A DNA stretch of 64,000 nucleotides from Ciborinia camelliae (Eukaryota > Ascomycota > Leotiomycetes > Helotiales > Sclerotiniaceae). The notes below the pieces were generated by a model. That model saw only the letters and a program-made list of their open reading frames with translations. It ran no database searches and was not told the origin of the DNA. The stretch spans positions 1 through 64,000 of the forward strand of contig JANPYM010000019.1 of assembly GCA_025890175.1 (NCBI GenBank). Direction: 5' to 3'. Shown here piece by piece: positions 1 to 14,164 of this stretch (position 1 is the stretch's first letter; each line of letters begins with the position of its first letter). The position numbers and the translations under genes are program-made.

Positions 1-3000
1 TTAAAATTATAATTAATTATTTTTTTAATTATATTAAAATTATTTTTTTATATATAAAGAAAATATAATTTAATATATTTTTTTTTATTAAAAAATCTTT
101 TATATAATTGAAATTTATATATTTTTTTATAATAAATTTATTATTATTATTATTATTATGAATAATTATATAGTTTATTGTATCAATTAAATATCGAAAA
201 ATCTGATTATAATATTTTATATATATTTTTAAAAAATTAATAAAAAATTGATAAAGAATATTTATATTATATATAATATTTGTTTTAGTATGTAAAAATT
301 TTAAAAATCTAATTTTGGATTAATAAAATATTGTAAATTGTTTATTAATTATTTTTTTGTTTGAAATTAAATTTTTAATAAAATTTAGTATTATAAATGT
401 TATATTTATTTATAAATATTTGAAATCGAATTTTATAAAAAAAATTTTAATATAAAAATTTTAATAAAAAATAATTGTTTTATTTTGTAGATTATAATGA
501 ATTCGAATTTTCAAAAAATATAAGATTGTTTTTAAATTTTTTTTTAATATATTATATATATTTGTTTTTTTAATTATAAAAAAGTTATTAATATATATTG
601 TTATTATTATTTTTTTGTTATAATTAAGATAAATATAATTATTTATTTTTATTAATATAAAATTGAATTAAATAAATGTAAGATGTAAAATTTTTTATTA
701 TTATTTTAATATTTATTTTAAATTATATAAAATTTTAAGTAATTAATATATTCAAATTTTTGTTTTAAAATTTTTTTTTAATTATTTAAATTAAATTTTA
801 TTTTATTTTTAATATAATAATAATTTGATATAAATTAATAAATTATTTGATATAATAATATTTAGAAATATTATACTTGTATTTATTTGGTGTATTTTTA
901 ATTTGAAGCGAATAATAATTGTTAAAATTATTTTTCAAAAAATATTTTTACAAATTTTTTTAAAAGTTTAATTGAAATCCAATTTATAATATTATTCGAA
1001 ATTTTGTATTATTTAATAAGTTTTATATTTTTTAATATTATTTTTTTTATTTTATTTTTGTTTATAAATTATTTTATTATAAAAAAATTTTATTTTTAAA
1101 TTTTTAATTTTTAAACAAATTTAAAAATTTTATAATTAAAAATCAATTTATATTTAATTTTAATTAATTTTATTTATTTAGTTTTATTAAATAACTTTAT
1201 AATCTTATTAAATATTTTGAAATTATCCCCAATATCAATTGTTGTTATTATATAAATCATATAAATAATAATATAATGTTATTGTAATATTTGTATTATT
1301 ATATTATTTATTTTTTTATTAATAATTTTTTTATTTTTTAAATTTTTGAAATATTTTTAATTATATTTTTAATCGAATTTTAATATTTTATTAATATTAA
1401 TTTAATCAAATTAATTTTTATAATTAAATAATATATAATTATTTATAATATTTAAACAATTTTTAATATTAATAATTAATTAATTTAATTAAATATAAAT
1501 AAAATTATTTAAAAATATCAAATTATTATTTAATTCCTTTTTACTTTAATATTTACCTAAATTATTATTATTATTAATTAAATTAATTAATAGATTTAAT
1601 TTATTAAAATAAATATTAAAAAAATAAATAATTTTATTAATTATATAAATAAAAATAAATATTTAATAAATATAATTTTTTTTAAAACTAATAAAAATAT
1701 TTTTTTTAATTTAAAAAACAAATTTTTTATTTATAATATAATATTTTTTTAAAATATAAATATAAATAATATTATTAAATATTTATAAATAAAAAATATT
1801 TGATTAATTATTTATGTTAGAATGGATATAATTTATATAAATTTTGTATAAAATAATTTCATTAAACAAAAATCAAATCATAATTCGATTTATAATATAA
1901 ATTATATTTTAAAAAACTTTTAGCTAAAAAATATATAAAATTATTATTTTAATAAAAATAGATTATATTTTATCAAAAATTGTATAAATAAAATATTTAA
2001 ATATTTTATTTTAATCCAAAATATAAAAAATTATAAATTTAAAATAAAATTTGAAATTTTTAATTATTCAATTAAATTTGTATTATTTATATTTATTATT
2101 TTTATTAAATTTTTAGATCAAAATTGTTATACTATATTATATAAATATTTGTTAATTTATAATATAAATAATTTTTTTAATTTTATTTTTTTTTTATAAA
2201 TAAATATAATTTGTTTATAAATATTATTATCAATAAATAAAATTGTATATTTATAATTATTAATATTAATGAAATAGATTTTAATAAAATTAATATTTAT
2301 TTTTTTAAAAAACTTTATAATATAAAAATCAATATTTTTTTATTGTATATAATAAAATTTCCCAAATTTATAAAACTTATAAATTTTATTTTTTAAATAA
2401 TTATTTAAATTTTTTAAAAATAAATTTTTAACAATTTTCTAAATATTCTTAATATTTTTTAAAAAAAAATATTTAAAACATTTATACCATACTTTTATTA
2501 ATCAAATATTTATAATATAAAACAAAATAATTAATAAAATCTCCTAAATAATTAATATTCCCAATATTAAAATATAAAAATATTAATTAATTTAAAAAAA
2601 TAATTTCGATTTTTATTATAAATTATATCAAAATTACTATTACTTTTATCAAATTTAATATATCTTCTTTTAATTTATATCTTATACCCCAAAAACAATT
2701 TAATAAATAAATTAATAAAAGAAAAATTATTTAATAGAAAAATAAAATTAATTAAATAATTTCATATAATATATTTGAAAACAATTATTTCAATTTTTTT
2801 AAAAACAATAAAACTATTTATTAATATTAATATCAAAAAATTTGTTTTTTTATTTATAAACTTTTAATAAATCTTAAAGTTGTTTTTATTTTATAAATAA
2901 TAAAATAAAATATTTATATTAAAAAATTATACTTTTTATATACAATTATTTTAAATATTTTAATTATTAAAAAAAATTTATATAATTATATTAAAATCAT

Positions 3001-4722
3001 TATTAATTAAAAAAATTAAAAAGTTTAATAATATTATATACAAAACTAAAATAAAAAAATTTGAAAAAAAATTAAATAATAACAAAAAAAAAAAATTTAT
3101 TTTCATCTCAAAATTTATTTTAATATTAAAACCAAAATTAAAATTAAAATCATTATTTCCTTTAAATTTATTTTTAAATTTTTTATATTTATTATATTAT
3201 ATTTTTTTTTTTTATACTTTTTTTTTATACTTTTTTTATAATAATATTTTTTAAATTATTAAAATAAATATTTATATAAAATTTAAATACAAAAAAAATA
3301 TTACAATAATTATATTTATCATTATTAATATTGAATTATAATAATTTTAATAATTTTAAAAATTTTAATTTTTTTTTTTTTTCAAATTTAAATTCATTAT
3401 TTTAAATTTAATTTATTTTTTAAGTTTTATTTTCAAATAAAATTATTTTATTATTATTAAAATTATTATTTTTTTTTATTTTCTTAATAAAATCAACTAA
3501 AAGTTTTTTAAAATTTAAAAACTTGTTTTTATTATTATAACAAATTTAATATAAATTTTTATTAATTTAAATAAAAAAATATTTAAAAATTTTAATTATA
3601 AACTAAATATAATAATTCAAATTTAAAAATTTAATACCCAAATTTATTAATTTTATTATATAAAATTTATATTTTATAATAAACTTATTAATCAAACCAA
3701 AATTATTAAAATTTATTTTAAAAAAACAATTTTATTTATTTATATACAAATAATAATTAATTCCCTTATATTAATTTTTAAGCTTTTTTAATATATTTTT
3801 AATTTTTATATATTTTTTAATAAATAATAATTTAATATTATTAATAAAGTTTTTAATACAATATTATATTTTAAAATTTTTAATAATTTAAATATTTCAA
3901 AATCGAATTTTATTAATTATTTTAATAATAATATTTTTTTAATTATTTTTTTTATTATAAAAATTAATAAATTTCGAAATTCAAAAATAATTAAATATAT
4001 TATTTATTTTAATAATATTTATAATATTTTTAAACTATATATTATAATTTTTTATTTTTTTAAAATAAAATTTATATAAAAATATTAAATTATTAAAAAT
4101 TATAACAATTTTCAAATCAAAATTTAAAATCATATTAAATACTAATAAATTCTATTATATCAATAATAAATCTTTTTATATAAAAAAAAATAATTAAAAT
4201 ATTAAATCTTTTAATTTTAATATAATATTATAAAAAATATTTTTTTTTAAAATTATTTTAAAAATAAATCGAATTTTTTATCTTGTTTTTTTTTAATATT
4301 ATCTTCAATTTTAAAAATAAAAAATTTTATAATTTTTTATAATCTTTTTAAATATAATATTATTATTACAAAATCTATAAATAAAATTAAAAAAAGTTTA
4401 ATTATAAAAATTGATTTTTTTGATTTATTACTTTTTTTTTTATAAATATTAATTTTTTACAATTTTTTAAATATTAACTTTTTTTTGTTATATCCAATAT
4501 TTTTTTATTTGGCATTTTAAATTTTTTATTTATTTTATAAAAAATACAAAAAAAATATAAAATAAAATAAATAAATTAAAATAATTAAAAATTTATTTAT
4601 TAATTTAATATATTCAAATTTATAATTTATTAAAATTAAATAAATTATATAATATATTTTGAAATTATTATAAAACTAAAATTAAATCTTATATATTATT
4701 TAAATTTAAAATAGAATATTAA

Positions 4723-4789
4723 ATCGAATTAGACCTATAAACTGTTTTGCAATCCGTACAGCTTATACAGCCCTAACTATTTTTAATAT
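4723..4789 (+). mobile_element. RIP-decayed LTR remnant (family A, 3' part)
   Basis: Aligns by eye with the last about 67 bp of the family-A solo LTRs at 11768-11945 and 13581-13758. The shared core CCGTAC...ACAGCCCT is kept. Nearly every difference is C to T or G to A (for example GGCCTACGG reads GACCTATAA). This is an older copy of the same LTR after RIP, and it links the A+T texture to RIP rather than to base composition alone. The 5' part of the LTR is not recognisable here. Confidence 0.75.
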
Positions 4790-5963
4790 ATAATATAAAA
4801 AGAATTAGATTAATATTAAATATTTATTTACAAAATAAAGTTTAAAAAATAAATAAAAATATTAAAATATATTATTATTAATAGTATAATTAATAATAAT
4901 TTTAATTTTAATAGATTGTTATTGATTAATATATAGCAATTTATATATTAATAATAATATGAATAATAATGATAAATTAATATTTAAAATAATTAATTAT
5001 TTTATTAAAAATATATAATTTGAATAATGAAAAATAAATAGTTTTTAAAATCAAAATTAGAAAAAATAATAAAATAATAATTTAATAATTAATTAAATTA
5101 ATTAAAACAAGGCTAATTATTATTTAATTTTTTTTGATTTAAAAAATTTGTATTTTAAAATCGATTGGTTAAATTGTTAAAACGGAATATTTTTTTTTAT
5201 TAAAATATATTTAAAATTTTTAATATATTATATTAAATAAAAAATATATAATAAAAATATTATTATAATTGTTATGAATAATATATTATATAATTATTTA
5301 ATATAAAAAAATTTTAATAATTATTATTAAAAATCTAATTATCGAATTTTTGATAATAATTTATATTATAATCGATTTAACAATTATTTATATAAAGATT
5401 TTTTTTTCGATTTAGTTAAAATTAAAGATTATTTTTAATATAATTATTTTTTTTTATAAATTTTTAATAAATAATATATATATTAAATATTTAATAAATA
5501 AAAAGAAAATTAAAAAGATAATAATTGGTAATAATATAAAAAAATATTAAAAAAAAGAATAAAAATACATTATAATTATTTTTGATAAAATGATAAAAAA
5601 TAAATAAATTTAATTTAATAATAATATTTTTGAAAAAAAAATTTAATTTTTATTTTATTATAAAAATCTTTTTTTTAAAAAATATAAAATAAATAAAATA
5701 TAGGATATATTATATAATTTTTATATTTATATATTTGTATAAAGTTAAATTTAATTGATTAAGAATTTATTATTATTATTATTATTATTATAATTAAAAA
5801 TATTATATATTTAAATTTTTTTAACTTTTTATAATTAAAGTTTGTTTTTAATTATTTTAATTATAAATTAAATATTAAATAATAATATTATTAATGTTTT
5901 AATATTTATTATATAATATAATAAAATTATAAATTTAATTTTTTTAAAAAATAAAAAGAAAGA

Positions 5964-6325
5964 TAATAGAAAAATAATAGAAAAATAATAGAAAAATAAT
6001 AGAAAAATAATAGAAAAATAATAAAAAAATAATAATAATATAATAATATAATAATAATATAATAATAATATAATAATAATATAATAATAATATAATAATA
6101 ATATAATAATAATATAATAATAATATAATAATAATATAATAATAATATAATAATAATATAATAATAATATAATAATAATATAATAATAATATAATAATAA
6201 TATAATAATAATATAATAATAATATAATAATAATATAATAATAATATAATAATAATATAATAATAATATAATAATAATATAATAATAATATAATAATAAT
6301 ATAATAATAATATAATAATAATATG
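5964..6325. repeat. 11-bp tandem array
   Basis: First about six units of AATAGAAAAAT, then about 27 units of ATAATAATATA, nearly identical to each other. The unit length stays 11 bp across the switch, so the second array probably arose from the first by substitution and spread. The low divergence contrasts with the degenerate surroundings and implies recent expansion. Confidence 0.9.
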
Positions 6326-7509
6326 ATAATAATAGAATAATAAAAAAATAATGAAATAATAATAGATTTTTTTTAAAAATATAATTTTTAATTATAAAAA
6401 TATTTTAACATAGGGTTATTATAGATTATATAAAAAAATTTGTTTTATATAAATATTTGTAAAATGTTTGTTTTATAGATTATTTATTAGAATTTTAAAA
6501 TAAATTATTTTATATAAATTATTTATAGATTATTTGTAAATAATTTGTTTTATATAAATTTTATAAATATATTATTTTGATTTTAATTAATTTATTATTA
6601 AATTTGAGATTGAATAAATAATTAAAATTTTTAAAAAAATTAAAATTTTTGAAATTATTTTAAAGATTAATAATAATAAAAAAAATTAAAATTAAGTTAA
6701 AAAGTTAAATTAGAGTTTATAAATGGTTTTATAAGTAGAAAGTTTTAATATTTTTATAAAAAATATTTAAATGTATAAAAAAAAGAAATAGGGGAGTATT
6801 AATAATAAATTTGTTATTTATTAATAAAAATATATTTTGATATATATTATATTGAGGTTGTTGTTTAATAAATATTATTTGTTTAATTATATAATTGTTT
6901 TATATATAAGATGATGATTTTTTTAAAAGAATTTTTTTTTTAATATAGTTTTTTTATTAAATTGTATATTTATGATTTTATTTTATAATTTTATATAATA
7001 ATATTTAATAATATATTATTTTTATTATTATTTTGATGAAATAATATATTTTGAATTTTTAATTTAAATTTTATAAAATTGATATTATAAATTATAATAT
7101 TTATTATATAAATTTTTTTTTATTTTTTTTTTTTAAAAAAAAATTAAAGGAAAAAATAAAAAAAATGTTTTTTTTTATTTTTATTGTTTTATTAAAAAAA
7201 TAAAGAAAATATAAAAAAATATTTTATTTTGATTTTTATAATTTTGTTTTTATTAATATTAATTTAATAAATTTAAAGGGTAAATAAAATATAAAATATA
7301 ATATAAAGTATTTTTGGATTATATAGTATATATTAATAATATTTTATTTAATTAAATTATATTAAAATAAATTTTTTGTAAAAATTTATATAGATATTAA
7401 TTTATGAAAATATATATTAATTTTATTATATAGTATAATTTTGTATAGTTTTAATATATAATTATATTATTATATTAATAATTTTAATTTGAAATCTTTT
7501 ATAATTTTA

Positions 7510-9347
7510 AGTCCCCTACCCCACTTTCCGGCCCCCCCCCTATTTTCCAGCCACCTCAAAATAATCAATATATAAATTTTAAACTTTAATAATTTAACGA
7601 TTATTTATTTTTAATTAAAACATTTATAGTATTATTTTTTATAGTACTATTAAAGTTATTTTTATTAATTTTCCGATTCTTAATTTTGATTTATATATTT
7701 TTAATTTTTTTAATTTTTGTAAATTTCGAATTCAGGTTTATTTTAATTTTACGTTTTTTTTTAAATGTAATTTATTTTAATCTATATTTTAATTGTTAAA
7801 TTCAAAATTGGGATTGTATAAATGTATAGTTTTTAGTATTAAATTTTTTCGCGATTTTTCTGAAAAGCAATCGTCGAATTAAAAGATCAATTTTCTTTTC
7901 GCGGATCATTATTTTTACATATATTCAAAGTTTTCTCGAGTTTTGAAAGATTTCCTACTTTATAAAAAATAAATATATATTCTATTATAATATAAAATCA
8001 TTATCCAAAATTGAATTAGATGTTTTAATTTTTTGATTACTATTCTCAAACAACAATCGATTTATAATAGGTTTAGCTATATTTTTGAACTATAATTCGA
8101 AAGTATATTATTCTTGTTTGATATTATAAACTATTAATTTTTTTAATTGAATATTATAATAATAAGAAAAAAAATTGTGCTTTTCAATTGATATAAAATC
8201 ATTTAAAAAACTTAATTTATTAAATGTATTGTAATATATGTTTTTAAAAAATGAAAACATTAATAAATTTAATGGTTGTAGTATATGTAATGTATATAAC
8301 AATAAAAATATAAAATATATATTATAATTGAAGTATTTTATTATAAATTTAATAGTTTTATAGTTTTCGTATTTGTTTAAAATAAAAAGTTGTAATTTGT
8401 TTGCGTAAGATAGAGTTGTAAAAAGTATAAATATAGTTTTTAGTTATTTTAATTTTGTAATATTTGAGGTTTATTTATTATTTGTAGTAATAAACTTTTA
8501 ATTTTTATAAAAAATAAAATCAATAAGAAACTATTACTATTAAACGCTTTTTTCTTTATAAATAACAAAAAGAAAAAAAGCTTTTTTTGTTATCAAAATA
8601 TATTTAATAAATAAAATTCAAACTTTAAAACCGAATTGTTTTTTTTGAATAAATTATTAATAAAAATTTTTAACGATTAATTTATTAAAACTTTAATTTT
8701 TTATAATGTTTGTTTTATTCATATTATATTTGTTTTTCGATTTAATATATTTGATTTTAAAAATTTCAAGCTTTTGGAATTACTTTTTAATAATATCAAA
8801 TATAATTTTAAAAACTTTAATTAAATTAATTCTAAATTGCTTTTTAATATTAATATTAAAATTTCTTCATATAAAACTATATATCCATTACTTTTCAAAT
8901 AAAAAATCCTTTTTCTTAATATCAAAAAAACATTTAACGATTTTACAAATTTATTGATAAATAAGATTAATACTTAAGCTTTTTTGAATTAAAATCCAAT
9001 CTGCTAATTGTTTTTCCTAAATCGAGATTATCTTTTGTATCACTTAAACATTTTTTTTATAAAATAAATGTTTATTAATTCGATCTTAAAATGTAACTTG
9101 AGGTATACCAAAATCTAAACCAGCTTTTTTAATAAATCATCTATTTACAATCGCCTCTAATACCATAATAATATTATTTTCGGTATAGTTTTTCGGTATA
9201 ATCCAATTAATAAAACTTTAAAATTTAAAAATATTTAATTAAATTATTATTAAATTATTAAAAATTAAAATTCAAGAATAGTTCGCTGAAAAATATATTT
9301 TGAGGTGGCCGGAAAATGGGGGGGGCCGGAAAGTGGGGTAGGGGACT
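7510..9347 (-). mobile_element. Decayed Tc1/pogo-type DNA transposon with intact TIRs
   Basis: An 1838-bp element bounded by about 50-bp inverted repeats. The left end reads AGTCCCCTACCCCACTTTCC and the right end is its reverse complement; both arms continue through a C-run and CCACCTCAAAATA. Each end is flanked by TA, the expected Tc1/mariner/pogo target duplication. The interior is A+T-rich with no long reading frame. A pogo-like helix-turn-helix is still readable on the minus strand near the right end. The TIRs have kept their G+C while the interior has not. Confidence 0.85.
9066..9164 (-). pseudogene. Transposase N-terminal HTH relic
   Basis: On the minus strand the conceptual product reads VLEAIVNR, stop, FIKKAGLDFGIPQVTF, stop, DRIN. 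This matches the Psq/pogo helix-turn-helix pattern in which an 'A...GIP..T..DR' helix recognises the TIR. The two stops are TGA and TAA, one C-to-T change from CGA and CAA, as RIP produces. It sits just inside the right TIR, so transcription would have run leftwards. The DDE catalytic part is not recognisable. Confidence 0.6.
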
Positions 9348-9403
9348 TAATTAATATTTTTTTGATTAAAATATTATAAAAAAAAAATTTAAATATTTAA
9401 TAT

Positions 9404-10320
9404 CTGGTATCGCAACACTTATTATTTCGTATAAACTCCTGCAAACTCCTGCCAACTCCTGCCAACTCCTGCCAACTCCTGCCAATTCCTGCCAACTCCT
9501 GCCAACTCCTGCCAACTCCTGCCAACTTCTACCAACTCCTGCCAACTCCTGCTAACTCCTGCTAACTTTTGAAATGTTAATATAATTATATAATTAGCTA
9601 TATAAACTATATAAACTACTAATATATAAACGTATTAAAATATATTAAACATTTTAATACAATATCGATTTTTATATAAGAAATTGATTTTTATAATTTT
9701 TTAAAAATAATAAAAGAGATTATATATATAAATTAAAATTTTATATATTTTATTTCTTCTTTTTTTAATTGAAACCAATAAAAAATAATTAAAAACATAA
9801 CGATTTTTATTAATCTATATAAATTTAACAATTTTTAAATTAATAATAATTTATATTATAATCTTAATAAAAAACAATAACAAATGGAAAATTCAAATAA
9901 TGTATATTTATTTTGTATCGCTTTTTTAATATTTTATAAACTTTTAACAATTTTTATCAATTTTCGATTATTTTATAAACTTATATAATTCCTTTATTAT
10001 TAAATTAATTTTTAAATTTAATCAAATTATTATACAATATTATATATTTAAATTTTAATTTATTTATAAAATATTAAATATAATAAAAAGGTTATTTTAA
10101 TTTTTATTATTTTATTAACAAAAAATAAAATACAAAATAATATATTCTTATATAATTTTTGCTTTATTATTTTTGTTTTATTAAATATATTTTTTGATAA
10201 TATAAATAATGATTTTAAAAAAAAAAACAATAATATTAATAATAATTTTGAAAAAAAAACAATAATATTAATAATAATTTTAAAAAACAAAATAATAATA
10301 TTAATAATAAAGTTATATAA
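9404..10320. repeat. Copy 1 of a duplicated A+T/minisatellite segment
   Basis: Starts with GGTATCGCAACACTTATT, then the CTCCTGCCAA array, then A+T DNA (from about 9569) that matches 35633-36203 and 36572-36750 almost base for base. The second copy carries longer minisatellite arrays and an extra about 370-bp block containing a solo LTR. Differences are mainly C/T and G/A, consistent with RIP acting on a duplicated pair. Confidence 0.8.
9436..9573 (+). repeat. CTCCTGCCAA minisatellite array (left)
   Basis: About 14 tandem copies of the 10-mer CTCCTGCCAA with single-base variants (CTTCTACCAA, CTCCTGCTAA). The same unit forms the long arrays at 34523-35640 and, reverse-complemented, at 60031-60139. 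All three arrays touch A+T-rich DNA. Confidence 0.95.
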
Positions 10321-10915
10321 TATATATTTTATTTTATTTACACACAAATTAAATAGAATATAACTTTATATTAATAACAAATTTTAATAAATAATTATAT
10401 AATATATACTTTATTTTATTTATATATAAATTAAATAAAATATAATTTTATATTAATAATAAATTTTAATAAATAATTATATGATATATACTTTATTTCA
10501 TTTGTATATAAATTAAATAAAATATAATTTTGTATTAATAATAAATTTTAATAAATAATTATATAATATATATTTTATTTCATTTATATATAAATTAAAT
10601 AAAGTATAACTCTATACTAATAAAATTTTATTATATAATACATACTTTATTTTATCTATACACAGATTAAATAAAATATAACTCTATATTAATAAAATTA
10701 TATAATATATATTTTATTTTATTTATATACAAATTAAATAAAATATAACTCTATATTAATAAAATTATATAATATATATTTTATTTTATTTATATACAAA
10801 TTAAATAAAATATAACTTTATATTAATAATAAATTTTAATAAATAATTATATAATATATACATTATTTTATCCATATACAAATTAAATAAAATATAACTC
10901 TATATTAAACAATTA
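10313..10915. repeat. About 82-bp A+T satellite with a 66-bp variant
   Basis: Eight imperfect units, each beginning near AAATTAAATAAAATATAA and ending in TTTATATA. Full units are about 82 bp. Three middle units lack a 16-bp block (TAAATTTTAATAAATA) and are about 66 bp long. The mixed unit lengths in order show a deletion variant that spread locally by unequal exchange. Confidence 0.8.
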
Positions 10916-11767
10916 TTAAAATTTAATTTTACTTTATATTTATTTAATAAGTTTTGATTAATAAATAGATAATGTAATTGATTTTAATCAATATTTAAAA
11001 TTAAAATAAAAAATTTTAAAAAATAAAATCAAAAGTAAAAAACTTTTAATTTATAAAATATATTAAAAATAAAAAAAGAAATTAAAACAAAATAAAAATA
11101 TAGATTTTTATTTATATAATTTATTAGAAATAAAATTTATAAGAAAAAGCAATATTGAAAAAAATAAAATAAAGAATTTTTAATTAAATCAAAATATAAG
11201 ATATAAGATAGATAAATTTATATAAAAATATTCAAATTATAGATTTTACAATTTTTTTTATTTAAATATAAATAAAAATTAGAAAAAAGGTTTAGAAATT
11301 TAATTTATAATTATATTTATATTATAATAAATAATTAAATAAAAAATTAATATTATTAATATATTTGTTTTTTAAAATAAAATTCTTAATATATTATTCA
11401 AAATATATAGGAATTAATATCTTTTATTTATTTTAAAAACAATTAATTGTAAAAGATAATTATAAAAGTAATTTAAAGATTTAATTTAATTTTAAAAAAA
11501 GAAATTAAATATATTGTTAAACAATCTTAAAAAATCTTTTTTAAAATCTTTAATATTTATTAGAAAAAATAATATCGAAATATTAATTATTTTAAATATT
11601 TATTAAAAAAAATAATATTAAAATATTAATCATTTAATAATTATAATCAAATTGATATCAAAGTGTTAAATAATAAAGGTTGTTAAGATTGGCAATATTA
11701 ATGGGATTTTTTATAAAGTATTGTATTTTTAATATTATATTTTAAATAATCAAAATTTTAATTAAAA

Positions 11768-11945
11768 TGTTGAAATTAGGTAGATCACGTGAAGGTGTAA
11801 GTTGTGTGATGTTATTTGAAATTACTATAGAACTAAGGTTGAACCTTGTATGCTATTTAAGCTTAAGATAGGGCGCTAGACCGTATTAGGCCTACGGCCC
11901 GCTTCGCGGTCCGTACGGCTCATACGGCCCTGGCTACTCTCAACA
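11768..11945 (+). mobile_element. Solo LTR, family A, copy 1
   Basis: 178 bp, with TGTTGA and TCAACA ends and a perfect target duplication TAAAA on both sides (11763-11767 and 11946-11950). Differs by only a few bases from the copy at 13581. Inside is a palindromic G+C segment around GGCCTACGGCCCGCTTCGCG. It is a recombined, internal-region-free LTR retrotransposon remnant, inserted after the surrounding A+T DNA had formed, because it still has G+C. Confidence 0.95.
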
Positions 11946-12258
11946 TAAAATATAAATAAAATAATTTTTTTAAATATTTTGTATTTATTTATTTCAATAA
12001 AAAATTACTATATATTATACGTACTAAAAATCTAAAACAAATTTATTTTCTATTAAAACATAATAGGTAAAAGGTTTAAAAAAAAGGGTTAAAGAATTAT
12101 AATTTGTATTTTAGAATATTATTAATAATTTTAAAGTTTAAATATTTTTAATTATTATTTTTTAAAATAGAAGGTATAATAATAAATGGGAGTATAAATA
12201 TTTATTATAAGGAAATTTCTTATAAATATAAATTTAATAAAAAAAAATTATATTTATT

Positions 12259-13320
12259 AAAAAATCTAATCTATTCTATTTATATATTTATCAATTTTTT
12301 GTTTTTAAATTAATAATATATAATTCATTATATTTATAAAATTATTTTTTAATAAATTAATTTATATATAATATAATTATTAATATATTTAAAGGATTAT
12401 TAAGAATATTTTTTAAAATTATAAGTATAAAAGTTTATAAAAAGAAATTATTAAAAATAAATTATAAATTATTGAAAATATAATCTTTTAATTTAAATAA
12501 AATTATTGAACATATAACCTTTTAATATAAAAAAAATTATTAGAAATAAATTATAAATTTTTAAATTTATAAAAAAAAATTACTAAAAATATAATCTTTC
12601 GATTTAGATAAAATTATCAAAAATATAATTTTTTAATATAAAAAAGATTATTAAAAATAAATTATAAGCTTTTGGGTTTATAAAAAAAGATTATTGGAAA
12701 TAAATTATAAATTATTAAATTTATAAAAAGGGGTTATTAGAAATATAATTTTTTAATTTAAATAAAATTATTAAAAATATAATCTCTTAATATAAAAAAG
12801 GTTATTAAAAATAAATTATAAACTTTTGGATTTATAAAAAGAAATTATTAAAAATAAATTATAAATTATTAAATTTATAAAAAAAGATTATCAGAAATAG
12901 ATTATAAATTATTAAGTTTATAAAAAAAGATTATTAAGAATATAATTTTTCGATTTAAATAAAATTATCGGAAATATAACTTTTTGATATAGAAAAGGTT
13001 ATTGAAAATAAATTATAAATTTTTCAGTTTATAAAAAAAGATTATTAAAAATAAATTATAAATTATTAAATTTATAAAAAGAAATTATCAAAAATATAAT
13101 TTTTTAATTTAAAAAAGGTTATTAAAAATAGATTATAAACTTTGAGGTTTATAAAAAAGAATTATTAAAAATAAATTATAAACTATTAAATCTGAAAAAT
13201 CTAATTTATTTTATTTATATACCTATTAACTTTTTATTTTTAAATTAATAATATATAATTAATTATATTTATAAAATCATTTTTTAATAAATTAATTTAT
13301 ATATAATATAATTATTAATA
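12259..13320. repeat. Satellite block framed by a 127-bp direct repeat
   Basis: The segments 12259-12387 and 13194-13320 are near-identical direct repeats beginning AAAAATCTAAT and ending ATAATTATTAATAT. Between them lies an array of about 60-70-bp degenerate units built around TTATTAAAAATAAATTATAAA and 'TTTATAAAAA'. The framed layout suggests the flanking repeat marks either the ends of an element or the site where the array expanded. No coding content is seen. Confidence 0.65.
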
Positions 13321-13580
13321 TTATTAATATAATTATATAAATGTATATTAAAATTATATAAATTATAATATAATAAAAATTTATTTTATTATATTATAAT
13401 AAATTAGAATATTATTAATATTTATTAATATTATAAAAAAATAAAAACTAATAAATAAATTATAAAGTTAACCTTTTTTATATTATATATAAATTAATAA
13501 TAATAATATATAAAATAATATTTAACAAATTTTGTAAGATAATAAAATATAAAAATAATTAATTAAAATCTAGTATATAA

Positions 13581-13758
13581 TGTTGAAATTAGGTAGATCA
13601 CGTGAAGGTGCAAGTTGTGTGATGTTATTTGAAAATACTATAGAACTAAGGTTGAACCTTGTATGCTATTTAAGCTTAAGATAGGGCGCTAGACCGTATT
13701 AGGCCTACGGCCCGCTTCGCGGTCCGTACGGCTCATACAGCCCTGGCTACTCTCAACA
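13581..13758 (+). mobile_element. Solo LTR, family A, copy 2
   Basis: 178 bp, the same TGTTGA...TCAACA ends as the copy at 11768, and same orientation, but a different perfect target duplication TATAA (13576-13580 and 13759-13763). Distinct duplications mean two separate insertions rather than one full element with two LTRs. Near identity between the copies indicates recent activity; at 178 bp each they are shorter than the length RIP usually needs. Confidence 0.95.
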
Positions 13759-14035
13759 TATAATATTAAATATAATTAAAAATTATATAAAATAAAAATA
13801 TATTGTATTTTAAAAAAGTAATAATAACGATTTATAATTATAATTAAAGATTTAATATATATAAATTAAAAAATATTCCATAATCTTTATATATATAATT
13901 TTCCCGTATAATATAATTTAAAAAATTTTATACTTTAAATTTATCAAATTAATTCTATAATATATAATTCAAAAACTATAAATAATTATATAAATTTACA
14001 AACTTACAAACCTACAAAATCTACGAAATCTATAA

Positions 14036-14164
14036 ATTTAAATAAATAAAATAAATAAAATAAATAAAATAAATAGAATAAATAAAATAAATAAAATAAA
14101 TAAAATAAATAGAATAAATAGAATAAATAGAATAAATAAAATAAATAAAATAAATAAAATAAAT
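14036..14164. repeat. 9-bp tandem array (AAATAAATA)
   Basis: About 14 copies of a 9-mer with A/G variants. Because the unit is a multiple of three, the minus strand reads as an open frame of repeated Leu-Phe-Tyr. This is a by-product of the repeat rather than a gene. Confidence 0.9.

Larger units (their letters stand above)
1..7507. other. A+T-rich, gene-free compartment
   Basis: About 7.5 kb of almost pure A+T sequence, with stop codons dense in all six frames and no credible coding segment. Its low-G+C texture with isolated TCGA-type remnants fits saturation by RIP, the premeiotic mutation of duplicated DNA in ascomycetes. The only non-random pieces seen are a decayed LTR end near 4723-4789 and an 11-bp tandem array at about 5964-6325. 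Confidence 0.85.

Noticed and set aside
1..7507. Mitochondrial DNA insertion (A+T-rich with scattered G+C clusters)
   Set aside because: No mitochondrial gene, tRNA or intron motif is readable, and the repeat content is nuclear (LTRs, RIP pattern).
8108..10347. Short open frames (64-95 codons) rich in Ile, Leu, Phe, Asn, Lys in A+T DNA
   Set aside because: Composition follows base content, there is no start context or family motif, and A+T DNA of this kind gives such frames by chance.
11768..13758. One LTR retrotransposon with two family-A LTRs and an internal region between them
   Set aside because: The two LTRs have different target duplications (TAAAA and TATAA), and the DNA between is satellite.
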